NCBI GenBank assembly: GCA_004356555.1
Contig: SMWY01000084.1
Location: 1 to 14,308, forward strand
Reading direction: 5' to 3'
Source of the DNA: Candidatus Dadabacteria bacterium
GTDB lineage: Bacteria; Desulfobacterota_D; UBA1144; Nemesobacterales; UBA2774
Length of the DNA stretch: 14,308 bases
The position numbers were made by a program, and so were the translations under genes. The stretch's first letter is position 1. Each line of letters opens with the position of its first letter. Below the pieces are notes generated by a model, which was given only the letters and a program-made list of their open reading frames with translations, was not told the origin of the DNA and ran no database searches. Below, in pieces: positions 6,266-14,272 of this stretch.

Positions 6266-9200
6266 ATGGATAGCTTTGACTCCCGAAGTAGACTAGATGC
6301 CTTAGTAGAGAGTCTTATACAAAAGAAGAAAAAATATTTGCTTCTTAAAGGCTCATCCATATTCGCCCTAACCATTTTTATTTGCCTTGGTCTGGCTTCT
6401 CTTCTATCACTTCTATATTCCAACCCCATTTACTACACACTTTTAAAAATCATTACCGTCATGTCTTTAATCCTGATAGTAATCAAGGCTCTAGTAATTC
6501 CTTTACTAAGAGAGGCCGGAACAAAGGGCGTATTAGGAGAACTTGATAATATTGCTCCGGGCCTGGGAGAAGACACCTTAAATGCAATTGAGCTTAAGGA
6601 TAATAACATTCATAACTCAAGGATATTAGGCACATCTCAAAACCTCGCCCTAGCTCACATTGACAAAATCATTAATAAACTCGATGTCCTTGATCTCAAG
6701 TCCTTTTATCCAATAAGGAATCTTAAAAGATATTTAATTCTACTAATAGGAACAGCTATCTTTGCCTCATTAATCACGATATTTATTCCCGGAAATTTCC
6801 CGAGTTACTTATTGAGCTTTCATGTGACTCCTCCAAACACAGGCTCGCATCTTGAACTCGCAGATATAGAGATAACTCTAAAGTATCCTGAGTACATCAA
6901 CCTCCCTACTCAGAAGATCAAAGGTACGAGAGGCAATGTAAAGGCAATTAAGGGGACCGAAATCACATTTGAAGCCAAGCCCCTTAACTCTTTTGAAAAA
7001 GGCTCGCTCATAGTGGAAAATGGGGTTTCGGTGCCCGTAAGCATGTCAGACGGAAGAATTAAAGCCGGGTTCACAGTGCTTGGAAGCGGAAGCTTTACCA
7101 TCAAAGAAACTTCAACCGGCCTCATATCAGAAACTTATAGAATTAATACTGAAGAAGATAAAGAACCCAGCGTCTCCATAAGTAGCCCTATGGGAGAGAC
7201 CGTCGAGCTTGGTTCCGAGGAAAAAATCGATATTTTTTATGAAGCAGAGGATGATTTTGGTATTTCAAAATTGGTGCTCACATGGGAAAATGAAAGAGGT
7301 CAATCCCATATACCAATAGCAAAGAAAGAACAAGAAACAAGTGCAATAAAGGATAAGCTCTCTTGGGGTCCGAGCGGAATAAACCCCGCCGATGGCGACA
7401 CAATAAAACTCAGAGTACTGGCGTATGACAACGATACAATTTCAGGACCAAAAGTTGGGGTCTCAAACGCGATCACTATTAAACTCAAAGACGCCCGATT
7501 AAAGCATAAAGAGACTCTCGTCTATGCTGAGCAACTCATGGAAGAACTTATAAATATACTAGGGGATGAAATCAACATCGCCAATAAGAGAAATCCCGCC
7601 AGAAGTATGGAGAGCACTGGAAACTCCAAATCCGAACCCGGGGTGATTGACATACGTCAAGTGCTTAAGATACAGAAAAAGCTTACTCAAAAGATCGAAC
7701 ACGCAATAGGAACCCTGGATATAACAATAGCGGGTATGAAAGAGGATGAATATTCTGACTTTACCTATTTTGTCGGTTTATCCAACATGGAATTAAGAAT
7801 AAAGACACTCTTAGATGAAAGAAAATATCTTATAGAGTCTTTTGCGAAATTGGATATTGGCAGATTAGGACGGCTGATGAAAAGGGAAATTAACGAGTTT
7901 GAAGACGATATACTTCTTTTAGATTCTATGCTCAAGGGAGATAAGTTAATGGACTCGCTGCGTTCGAGTAAAGATTTACTTAATGAATACGATGAGCTAT
8001 CAGAACTATTAAAACAATTAAATGAAGGTAGCAACGAGCAGTTAGAAGCACTAATTCAGGAGAAGCTTAACCAAATTAGAGACCTAATGTCCCAACTCGC
8101 CAAAAAAATAAATGGACTTGACGGCGACATACAGGAAGGCTTTTTAAATCAGGACGCCTTTGAGGCTACGAATCTTCAAACACAGTTGAATCAAATCTCT
8201 AAGCTCGCCCGGGAAGGTGATATTGATCAAGCACTGGAGATGCTGTCGAGTCTTACTCAAAGTCTTCAAAATATGATGGCATCCCTTGAAAACGGTATGC
8301 AGTCTTTCGGCTCTTCAATGATGGCAAAAGAAATTTCAAAACTTAACGAGCTAATATCACGAATTGAGGACATTGAGAAAGAGGAGACTTCTCTGAAAGA
8401 TAAAACTGGGGAACTTAAAAAAGATTTATTGGAAAACCCGAATTCACCTAGAGATAATCTCCGCGAATTTATTGAGAATGAAAAGATAAAGGTACAAGAA
8501 CTAATCAACAACCTAAAACAGGCAAGGGCAAAGATAGCAAACGAATCTCCTGGAGAAGCAAATCCTGAGGGTGCTTATTTGGTTGAGAAAATGATTGAGA
8601 AATCTGAACAGCTTAATAATTGGCTTAAGGACATGAACTATATAGAAGCGAGTAAAAACGCTAAGAGCATCGAAGAAAGCACCAAAGGGCTTAACGAAAT
8701 GAGTAGTCTCAATATCGGTAATTTAGCTAAAGCTTCTCAAGAAATTGGTAGGGCTAAGCACCTCGCCCAGGAAATACGTAAGGATTTGGAGCGTTTTAAC
8801 ATAAAGGGAAATAGTGAAAATCAATTTGGGAAAATGGCTGGCAGACAAGATGAAATACAAGGCCAAACCGGCGATCTATCAAGTGAAATTGGAGAACGCG
8901 GAGACGGATTATTTTTCAGTCCTAAAATCGGTGATAAGTTAGGAGAAGCAGAGAACTTTATGGGTAACGCATCTAAGGACTTACGCGGCCAGCGTGTATC
9001 TAAAGCAATATCAAACCAGGATGAGGCTTTAAAAGCGTTACAGGAAGCAAAAGAACAAGCTCAGGATATGCTTCAACAAATGAGGCTCAGCGCCCGTGGT
9101 AACGGATCTCCTGTTCCAATGATGCTCGGTCAGCGATATGGACAGGGCATCATTGGAACAGACAACAGATATGTTGAAATACCTGCAGTCGATGAGTCAC

Positions 9201-9307
9201 AGATAGGAAAAGAGTTTAAACAAAGAATTCTAGAAGCGATGAAGGGAGGCTCTCCCGAGGGATACATTGAGCTTAATAAAAAGTACTACGATAGGATAAT
9301 CAAATGA
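6266..9307 (+). CDS. DUF4175-like large membrane protein with coiled coils
   Basis: A 1013-residue protein of the type found beside MoxR ATPases; its molecular function is unknown. Three hydrophobic segments lie near residues 31-51, 57-80 and 154-175. A presumed periplasmic beta-rich region of about 195-410 follows, with Ig-like features (LKYPEYINLPTQ, GTEITFEAKP, EAEDDFGISKLVLTW). Residues about 410-940 are mostly charged helix with predicted coiled coils rich in Gln, Leu and Met. The C terminus holds a compact region (YVEIPAVDE, FKQRILEAM, GSPEGYIELNKKYYDRI) that I recognise as typical of DUF4175 proteins. The ATG at 6266 is chosen because an ATG four bases earlier hits a stop at once; the Shine-Dalgarno is poor (GAGG about 16 bases off). 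Its stop overlaps the next start as ATGA. The assignment is from remembered architecture. Confidence 0.8.
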   Translation: MDSFDSRSRLDALVESLIQKKKKYLLLKGSSIFALTIFICLGLASLLSLLYSNPIYYTLLKIITVMSLILIVIKALVIPLLREAGTKGVLGELDNIAPGLGEDTLNAIELKDNNIHNSRILGTSQNLALAHIDKIINKLDVLDLKSFYPIRNLKRYLILLIGTAIFASLITIFIPGNFPSYLLSFHVTPPNTGSHLELADIEITLKYPEYINLPTQKIKGTRGNVKAIKGTEITFEAKPLNSFEKGSLIVENGVSVPVSMSDGRIKAGFTVLGSGSFTIKETSTGLISETYRINTEEDKEPSVSISSPMGETVELGSEEKIDIFYEAEDDFGISKLVLTWENERGQSHIPIAKKEQETSAIKDKLSWGPSGINPADGDTIKLRVLAYDNDTISGPKVGVSNAITIKLKDARLKHKETLVYAEQLMEELINILGDEINIANKRNPARSMESTGNSKSEPGVIDIRQVLKIQKKLTQKIEHAIGTLDITIAGMKEDEYSDFTYFVGLSNMELRIKTLLDERKYLIESFAKLDIGRLGRLMKREINEFEDDILLLDSMLKGDKLMDSLRSSKDLLNEYDELSELLKQLNEGSNEQLEALIQEKLNQIRDLMSQLAKKINGLDGDIQEGFLNQDAFEATNLQTQLNQISKLAREGDIDQALEMLSSLTQSLQNMMASLENGMQSFGSSMMAKEISKLNELISRIEDIEKEETSLKDKTGELKKDLLENPNSPRDNLREFIENEKIKVQELINNLKQARAKIANESPGEANPEGAYLVEKMIEKSEQLNNWLKDMNYIEASKNAKSIEESTKGLNEMSSLNIGNLAKASQEIGRAKHLAQEIRKDLERFNIKGNSENQFGKMAGRQDEIQGQTGDLSSEIGERGDGLFFSPKIGDKLGEAENFMGNASKDLRGQRVSKAISNQDEALKALQEAKEQAQDMLQQMRLSARGNGSPVPMMLGQRYGQGIIGTDNRYVEIPAVDESQIGKEFKQRILEAMKGGSPEGYIELNKKYYDRIIK

Positions 9308-10914
9308 GAACAAACGCATTACTACTCTTCTTCTCGATGCTAGGGGCTTACATTGTTGCCGGGAGCCCGTTTGCTCTTTCATCCGAAATTGATGTGTTAA
9401 TTGAAAGCGTAGAAAACGATATTAAGAAATGGCAAATAACCCGCGCGTCAGATTCAATTAACCAGGCACTTGAAATTGATGGTACAGATGAAGAAAAATA
9501 CAGAACCTACTATTTAAAATCATTAGTAGATTTCTATAGAGGTGATTACAGTGGTGCTAAGGAATACGGTCAGAAAGCGCTCAAGAACAAAGAGTTAAAA
9601 GAAGAGACTCCGTTTCTGCATTATATAGTGAAAGCATCAAAGGAAGGACCTCAATTTAATGAAATTAAATCCGAGCACTTTGTAATTCGCTATGCACACC
9701 CCAAGGACATAATACTGGCTGAGTATGCCAAAGACGTGCTTGAAAAATCACGTTTTGAAATAGGACTGGACCTTGAGACTTATCCCGAAGACCCGATCAT
9801 AGTAGAGATATACCCGGATTTGGAGAGCTTTACCCTGGCATCTACTCTGCCTCCTGAAAATGTGGAGAAAACCGGGGTTGTAGGAATATGCAAGTTTAAC
9901 CGCATTATGATTTTATCCCCCAGACTATTGCCAAAGGGATACAGCTGGGCAGACACACTGGCTCACGAATATGTCCACTATCTTGTATTTCTCAAAAGTG
10001 AGAACACTGTGCCCGTTTGGCTACACGAGGGTATTGCTAAGTATGAGGAAAAAAGGTGGAAAGAAAAAGAGCGCAAGGTTATAAGCCCATTTTATGAAAC
10101 GATACTAACTCGTGCTCTTAATGACAACAAACTGGTCCCAATAGAAAAAATGCACCCGTCTCTTGCAATGTTGGAGAGCGCAAGGGAAGCCCAGCTTGCT
10201 TTCGCACAGTCTGGAACAATAGTGAGCTACTTAGTAGATAATTGGGGACAAGATGCTCTTATTAATCTTATTAACTCTATTAAAGAAACAAACGACTACA
10301 AAGCCGCTATAGAGGAAGTTACAGAACTGGAATTCCCGTTATTCTATGACTCTTGGGAAAAAGACCTCCGCTCCAGAAACCTCGAAGAAAAGATACCGAA
10401 CATAAAAATTAAGGGCGTCAGGATAAAAAACAAAGAACGAAAATCTCATGACGGAAGTGAAGACTTGATAGATATAGATAACAACAAAGCTAGAGATTAC
10501 ACTAGATTGGGCGATCTCCTTAAATTAAGGGGAAGATTAAGTCCGGCAACATATGAATATGAAAAAGCTCTTGAGTACGATCCTTATTCTCCTATAATAT
10601 CAAGCAGGCTCGCATCCACATTAAATATAATAGGCGATACTAAAAGAGCTAGGGAAGTGCTTTCTCCTATACTCGATTTTTATCCTAATCATATAGATAT
10701 CCATATGATTCTGGGGAGGATATATTTAGACGAAGGTAATCTTAGCAAGGCGGAGGAAGAGTATCTAACGGCAGTATCTATTAATCCCTTTGATCCTGAG
10801 GTACACGCATCATTAATAGTATTATACGAAAAGCAGGGACAGACAGAACTACTTGAAAGGGAAGAAAAATTTCTAAAAATACTTCTAAACGAGGAAACCG
10901 AGAATGCAGAATAA
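9304..10914 (+). CDS. Secreted gluzincin metallopeptidase with C-terminal TPRs
   Basis: A 536-residue predicted exported zinc peptidase (peptidase MA-like). A signal peptide covers about residues 1-26, with cleavage plausible after an Ala-x-Ser near 24-27. Residues about 30-115 form a helical, TPR-like N-terminal part. The peptidase core (about 122-355) opens with SEHFVIRY and carries His221-Glu222-x-x-His225 (HEYVH); Glu242 in WLHEGIAKYEE is the likely third zinc ligand, so it looks active. A basic linker (about 365-385) precedes four TPR-like helical pairs at about 397-530, with the usual small and Tyr/Pro positions. It overlaps the upstream gene by ATGA and the moxR start by 11 bp, so all three are tightly coupled. 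The substrate is unknown; placement suggests it works with the DUF4175-like protein in the envelope. Confidence 0.88.
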   Translation: MRTNALLLFFSMLGAYIVAGSPFALSSEIDVLIESVENDIKKWQITRASDSINQALEIDGTDEEKYRTYYLKSLVDFYRGDYSGAKEYGQKALKNKELKEETPFLHYIVKASKEGPQFNEIKSEHFVIRYAHPKDIILAEYAKDVLEKSRFEIGLDLETYPEDPIIVEIYPDLESFTLASTLPPENVEKTGVVGICKFNRIMILSPRLLPKGYSWADTLAHEYVHYLVFLKSENTVPVWLHEGIAKYEEKRWKEKERKVISPFYETILTRALNDNKLVPIEKMHPSLAMLESAREAQLAFAQSGTIVSYLVDNWGQDALINLINSIKETNDYKAAIEEVTELEFPLFYDSWEKDLRSRNLEEKIPNIKIKGVRIKNKERKSHDGSEDLIDIDNNKARDYTRLGDLLKLRGRLSPATYEYEKALEYDPYSPIISSRLASTLNIIGDTKRAREVLSPILDFYPNHIDIHMILGRIYLDEGNLSKAEEEYLTAVSINPFDPEVHASLIVLYEKQGQTELLEREEKFLKILLNEETENAE

Positions 10915-11932
10915 TGAAAATAATATAGAGGATACCCAGAAAGTTAAAGAGCTCTCCCTTATTAAAGATGAGATCGTTTCTGAAATCGGGAAGGTAATAG
11001 TAGGCCAGGAAGGAGTCATAGAACTCCTTTTAATCTCCCTTATGTCGTCAGGCCATTCTCTATTTGTGGGCGTACCCGGGCTTGCAAAAACACTTCTAGT
11101 CCGCACACTTGCAGATGTTTTAACCCTAAAATTCAAACGTGTGCAGTTCACACCGGACCTTATGCCCTCAGACATAACAGGGTCTGAAGTTTTGGAGAAA
11201 GACGATATATCTGATAAGAGATTTTTCAGGTTCATACACGGCCCAATCTTCTGTAATATATTGCTGGCTGATGAGATAAACAGGGCGTCCCCCAAAACCC
11301 AGGCCGCTCTACTTCAGGCTATGCAGGAGAAAAAAGTCACTGTAGGAGGAGAGACCTACCCCATAGCGCCCCCTTTTTTGGTATTCGCAACCCAAAACCC
11401 AATTGAGCAGGAAGGGACTTATCCCTTACCCGAGGCTGAGCTTGACAGATTTATGTTCCAGATAGACGTAACATACCCTTCATACACGGAGGAGCTTGAA
11501 ATAGTTAAGACCACCACAGGGACTTATAATCCCGAGCTTAGGAAGATTCTTGATTCTACCAAAATAAACGAATACCAAGACCTGGTCCACCGGGTTCCGG
11601 TCTCTGACCATGTAACTTCTTACGCGGTTAAAGTAGCAAGGGCCACAAGACCGGATGACCCAAGTACAACTGAATCAGTAAAAAAGGGACTGGCCTGGGG
11701 AGTTGGACCAAGAGCCTCGCAATATCTAATACTCGGAAGTAAAGCTAGAGCGGTTCTGGATGGAAGATATACTCCGACAACCGATGATGTAAGAGCAATT
11801 GCCCCCTCCGTTCTAAAACACAGAGTTGTATTAAATTTCAGAGCTGAAGCTGAAGGGATAAAACCTGAAGATATTATTCAGGAAATACTAGACGGAATCC
11901 ATCATCAGGAGACTGATCGTCTCCATGCTTAG
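10904..11932 (+). CDS. MoxR-family AAA+ ATPase
   Basis: A 342-residue cytosolic AAA+ ATPase of the MoxR group, thought to act as a chaperone assembling or activating partner complexes. Walker A is GVPGLAKT at 56-63 and Walker B is LLADEIN at 120-126. Sensor 1 lies in ATQNP at 162-166, an arginine in AELDRF at about 182 is the likely finger, and sensor 2 is Arg270 in GVGPRASQ. A C-terminal lid follows and the length is typical. The start ATG is 11 bp inside the upstream peptidase gene and is preceded by GAGGAAA. MoxR is usually followed by DUF58 or other VWA-domain genes; here the next gene is nuoM on the opposite strand. The final 59 bp overlap the nuoM 3' end. No specific gene symbol is assigned because moxR paralogues are many. 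Confidence 0.96.
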   Translation: MQNNENNIEDTQKVKELSLIKDEIVSEIGKVIVGQEGVIELLLISLMSSGHSLFVGVPGLAKTLLVRTLADVLTLKFKRVQFTPDLMPSDITGSEVLEKDDISDKRFFRFIHGPIFCNILLADEINRASPKTQAALLQAMQEKKVTVGGETYPIAPPFLVFATQNPIEQEGTYPLPEAELDRFMFQIDVTYPSYTEELEIVKTTTGTYNPELRKILDSTKINEYQDLVHRVPVSDHVTSYAVKVARATRPDDPSTTESVKKGLAWGVGPRASQYLILGSKARAVLDGRYTPTTDDVRAIAPSVLKHRVVLNFRAEAEGIKPEDIIQEILDGIHHQETDRLHA

Positions 11933-13457
11933 TTTCAGGCGCCATATAACTAAACTTTGCATCCAGCAACGCCTGCACAGATGGCTCAATTCTCTCTAGG
12001 AAAGGTTTCGGGTATATACCCATCACAAACATCATTATCGCAAGCGGAAGGATTACAATTATTTCCCTTAGGTTTATATCCTCCAGTACTTTATTAGCAG
12101 CTTTATTAAGGGGTCCGAAAAATACTCTTTGGTAAGCCCAGAGCATATAAATGGCCCCTAGTATGATTCCTGTAGCTCCGAGAGCTGCATAGACCCAGTT
12201 AAACTCAAAAGTTCCAAGAAGTATAAGGAATTCACCGACAAAACCGTTCAGTAGTGGAAGCCCGATAGATGAGAGCGTGGCAAGCATAAAAAACGCAGCG
12301 AATATAGGCATCACCTTCGCTATTCCGCCAAATTCTTCAATTTGTTTTGTGTGCCGTCTATCATAAATCATTCCGACCAATATAAAGAGCGCCCCTGTTG
12401 AAATCCCATGGTTTATCATTTGATAAATTCCGCCCTGTACTCCCTGTAGATTAAGGACGAAAATACCGAGCATTACAAGACCCATGTGGCTTACGCTAGA
12501 GTATGCGACCAGTTTTTTAAGATCTTTCTGCGCAAAAGCTACCATAGCTCCGTAAATAATTCCTATAATCGCAATAGCTATAAGTATGGGCAAAAAAGCA
12601 ATCGTTGCATCGGGGAAAAAAGGCATTAAGAATCTAAGAAATCCATATGTACCCATCTTTAGAAGCACACAGGCAAGAATGACACTTCCCGCTGTTGGAG
12701 CCTCCACATGAGCGTCAGGCAACCATGTATGGAAGGGAAACATAGGCACCTTGATTGCAAAAGCCAAGAAGAAAGCGAGGAACGCCAACCCCTGAGGGCT
12801 GAGTATCCCGTCAAACGGTATCTGAAGCTTGTAGAAATCAAGCACATCCATAGAAGCTGTGCCGAACTGCTCAATATGTAAATAGAAAAGATAGAGTATC
12901 GCAATCAGCATTAGCGCGCTTCCGAATGCAGTATAAATAAAAAACTTTATCGCAGCATATATCCTTCTTTCCGTCCCCCAGATTCCTATAATGAAATACA
13001 TCGGTATAAGCACCGCTTCCCAGAAAACGAAAAAGAGGATCATATCAAGCGCTACAAAGGTCCCGATGAGTGCCGTCTCGAGTATCAGCATCAAGATTAA
13101 GAACCCACGCATGCCTTTACGAATCGACCGCCAAGATCCCAGAATCGTAATCGGCATTATAAATGTGGTGAGAAGCACAAGAAAAAGACTTATACCGTCA
13201 AGCCCCACATGGTAACTGATTCCGAGACTCTCCATCCACGGGATTTTCGTTACAAACTGCATACCCGCAAACCCCGTCTCGAAACTCGTAAATAAAGGAA
13301 TGGAAAGGAGAAATTCGACAAGGGTGAGAATTAACACCCCTCTTTTCATATGCTCTTCTGAGTTATTGTAAAGATAGGAAATAAAAATGATAAGCGGAAT
13401 CCCCAAAAGTGGGAAGAATATGATGAGCGATAGGTTTCCGCCTAGAAGAAGTTCCAT
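11874..13457 (-). CDS. nuoM: NADH-quinone oxidoreductase subunit M
   Basis: An antiporter-like membrane subunit of respiratory complex I, forming one of the proton-pumping channels. The 527-residue protein is almost wholly hydrophobic, with about 14 membrane segments. The key channel residues are in place: Glu147 in FWEAVLIPMYF, Lys236 in FAIKVPMFPFHTWLPDAHVEAP, Lys267 in LLKMGTYG, the LKKLVAYSSVSHMG helix at about 313-325, and Glu409 in NGFVGEFLIL. An extra charged tail (about 503-527) lies beyond the last helix, and its final 19 codons overlap moxR. nuoL and nuoN, its normal neighbours, are on neither side: the flanks are a PerR gene and moxR. It has its own predicted promoter. It may be the sole nuoM in a scattered operon or an additional paralogue. 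The start ATG has a weak ribosome site. Confidence 0.95.
   Translation of the reverse strand: MELLLGGNLSLIIFFPLLGIPLIIFISYLYNNSEEHMKRGVLILTLVEFLLSIPLFTSFETGFAGMQFVTKIPWMESLGISYHVGLDGISLFLVLLTTFIMPITILGSWRSIRKGMRGFLILMLILETALIGTFVALDMILFFVFWEAVLIPMYFIIGIWGTERRIYAAIKFFIYTAFGSALMLIAILYLFYLHIEQFGTASMDVLDFYKLQIPFDGILSPQGLAFLAFFLAFAIKVPMFPFHTWLPDAHVEAPTAGSVILACVLLKMGTYGFLRFLMPFFPDATIAFLPILIAIAIIGIIYGAMVAFAQKDLKKLVAYSSVSHMGLVMLGIFVLNLQGVQGGIYQMINHGISTGALFILVGMIYDRRHTKQIEEFGGIAKVMPIFAAFFMLATLSSIGLPLLNGFVGEFLILLGTFEFNWVYAALGATGIILGAIYMLWAYQRVFFGPLNKAANKVLEDINLREIIVILPLAIMMFVMGIYPKPFLERIEPSVQALLDAKFSYMAPETKHGDDQSPDDGFRLVFPE
11908..11924. repeat. Hairpin in the moxR-nuoM tail overlap
   Basis: GGAGAC (11908-11913) and GTCTCC (11919-11924) form a perfect 6-bp stem with a 5-nt loop. 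It lies in the region shared by the ends of moxR and nuoM and could slow both polymerases, but neither side has a U-run. Confidence 0.35.
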
Positions 13458-13513
13458 GTTATAAATACAATCCCTTTTTTAACGAGGATAAGAGTAAGAA
13501 TTTATGGGCTGTA

Positions 13514-13541
13514 AATATACTATAGCGGCTGGATGTTTCAA
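13514..13541 (-). promoter_or_regulatory. Predicted sigma70 promoter of nuoM
   Basis: On the minus strand: TTGAAA (13541-13536, 5 of 6), a 16-nt spacer and TATATT (13519-13514, 5 of 6). Transcription would begin near 13507, about 50 bp before the nuoM ATG, so nuoM need not be cotranscribed with the PerR gene. Confidence 0.6.
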
Positions 13542-13570
13542 GACACAAAGTTATTGGAAGAAAAGTGACC

Positions 13571-14002
13571 TTACAAACACTCCCCGCAAGTTCCTTGCAG
13601 GTGTAGATCTAAAGAATTAATTTGGGCTTTGCCAAGTTGCGAGCGACTTTCATCCAAACTGTATTTAATATTATCCAGGTAAACGTCTGTGACCATCCTG
13701 CATTTCGAGCAGACAAAGTGGTGGTGCTCGTCCAGGTTCGTGTCGTAACGCATAGACGCCCCGCTCAGCTCCAGGTGTGTAAGCAGCCCGGTTTCAACCA
13801 TCTGCTCCATATTACGGTATACAGTAGCCGGAGACAGCATAGGGTATTCTACTCTCGCTCTTTTATAAACCTGATCCACAGTTACATGCTGTTTGGATTC
13901 AGATAAGATACGAAAGATAACCATCCTTTGAGGAGTAAGCTTCAGTCCCTTTTCCTTTGAAAGACCAATAAGCTTCTCAAGATTATCTTTATTTTCAGTC
14001 AT
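13571..14002 (-). CDS. PerR-type peroxide-sensing regulator, Fur family
   Basis: A 143-residue winged-helix repressor. The N-terminal DNA-binding domain (1-80) has LTPQR and the recognition helix SPATVYRNMEQMVETGLL. The C-terminal domain has a structural zinc site: Cys98-x-x-Cys101 and Cys139-x-x-Cys142. The regulatory metal ligands align with those of Bacillus PerR at a constant offset of two: His39, Asp87, His93, His95 and Asp106. PerR has aspartate where Fur has glutamate at position 87, so this is probably a PerR-type sensor in which iron-catalysed histidine oxidation releases DNA. The ATG follows TAGGAAA. It is divergent from the gene at 14273, and the 270-bp gap between them is the likely place for its operator. 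Fur family is certain; PerR rather than Fur is likely. Confidence 0.93.
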   Translation of the reverse strand: MTENKDNLEKLIGLSKEKGLKLTPQRMVIFRILSESKQHVTVDQVYKRARVEYPMLSPATVYRNMEQMVETGLLTHLELSGASMRYDTNLDEHHHFVCSKCRMVTDVYLDNIKYSLDESRSQLGKAQINSLDLHLQGTCGECL

Positions 14003-14075
14003 TTACGTTTCCTATCACATTATTTATATTCCTATGGCGACACAATCATTTTACCACTAAATCACTTACAAACGC

Positions 14076-14090
14076 AAATGATTCTTATTT
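14076..14090. promoter_or_regulatory. Possible Fur/PerR-like operator
   Basis: AAATGATTCTTATTT is an imperfect 7-1-7 palindrome (halves AAATGAT and CTTATTT) resembling AT-rich Fur-family boxes. It lies 73 bp before the PerR ATG and 16 bp before the predicted -35 of the divergent gene. In AT-rich DNA such a match can be chance. Confidence 0.3.
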
Positions 14091-14105
14091 AGGTTAGATT
14101 ATTAT

Positions 14106-14133
14106 TTGATATTGAATATTGCTCTGATATAAT
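14106..14133 (+). promoter_or_regulatory. Predicted upstream promoter P1 for the gene at 14273
   Basis: TTGATA (14106-14111, 5 of 6), a 16-nt spacer and a perfect TATAAT (14128-14133) preceded by TGA, an extended -10. Transcription would begin near 14140, right at the 10-bp inverted repeat. Confidence 0.6.
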
Positions 14134-14141
14134 ATTTTGCC

Positions 14142-14176
14142 CTATTGTTTCAGAAGATACTGTCAAGAAACAATAG
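14142..14176. repeat. Perfect 10-bp inverted repeat in the control region
   Basis: CTATTGTTTC (14142-14151) and GAAACAATAG (14167-14176) are perfect inverted copies around a 15-nt loop. They fall just after the P1 start and before the P2 -35. It could be a 5' stem-loop in the P1 transcript or an operator for a dimeric regulator. No U-run follows, so it is not a classic terminator. Confidence 0.65.
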
Positions 14177-14188
14177 AGAACTAACGGC

Positions 14189-14217
14189 TTGACATAAATA
14201 ATGGTAGACTATCTAGT
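14189..14217 (+). promoter_or_regulatory. Predicted downstream promoter P2
   Basis: Perfect TTGACA at 14189-14194, a 17-nt spacer and TCTAGT at 14212-14217 (4 of 6 to TATAAT). The predicted start is near 14224, just before a GC-rich hairpin. Confidence 0.55.
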
Positions 14218-14224
14218 AAAAACC

Positions 14225-14248
14225 GCTCGGCACTTTACAGAGCCGGGC
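14225..14248 (+). other. GC-rich 5' leader hairpin
   Basis: GCTCGGC (14225-14231) can pair with GCCGGGC (14242-14248): a 7-bp stem with one G-U, and a 10-nt loop. It stands out in an AT-rich leader, begins where the P2 transcript should start and ends 10 bases before the Shine-Dalgarno. It may stabilise the mRNA or affect translation. Confidence 0.45.
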
Positions 14249-14272
14249 TAGAAAAATTGGGAGGTTTACAGC

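Noticed and set aside
11908..11924. Bidirectional intrinsic terminator for moxR and nuoM
   Set aside because: The 6-bp stem is real but no U-tract follows on either strand, so it is listed only as a hairpin.
12991..13215. Plus-strand frame inside nuoM
   Set aside because: Antisense to a conserved membrane subunit, basic and low-complexity, with no supporting signals.
13622..13906. Plus-strand 94-codon frame inside the PerR gene
   Set aside because: Entirely antisense to a well-conserved regulator, with no ribosome site or recognisable motif.
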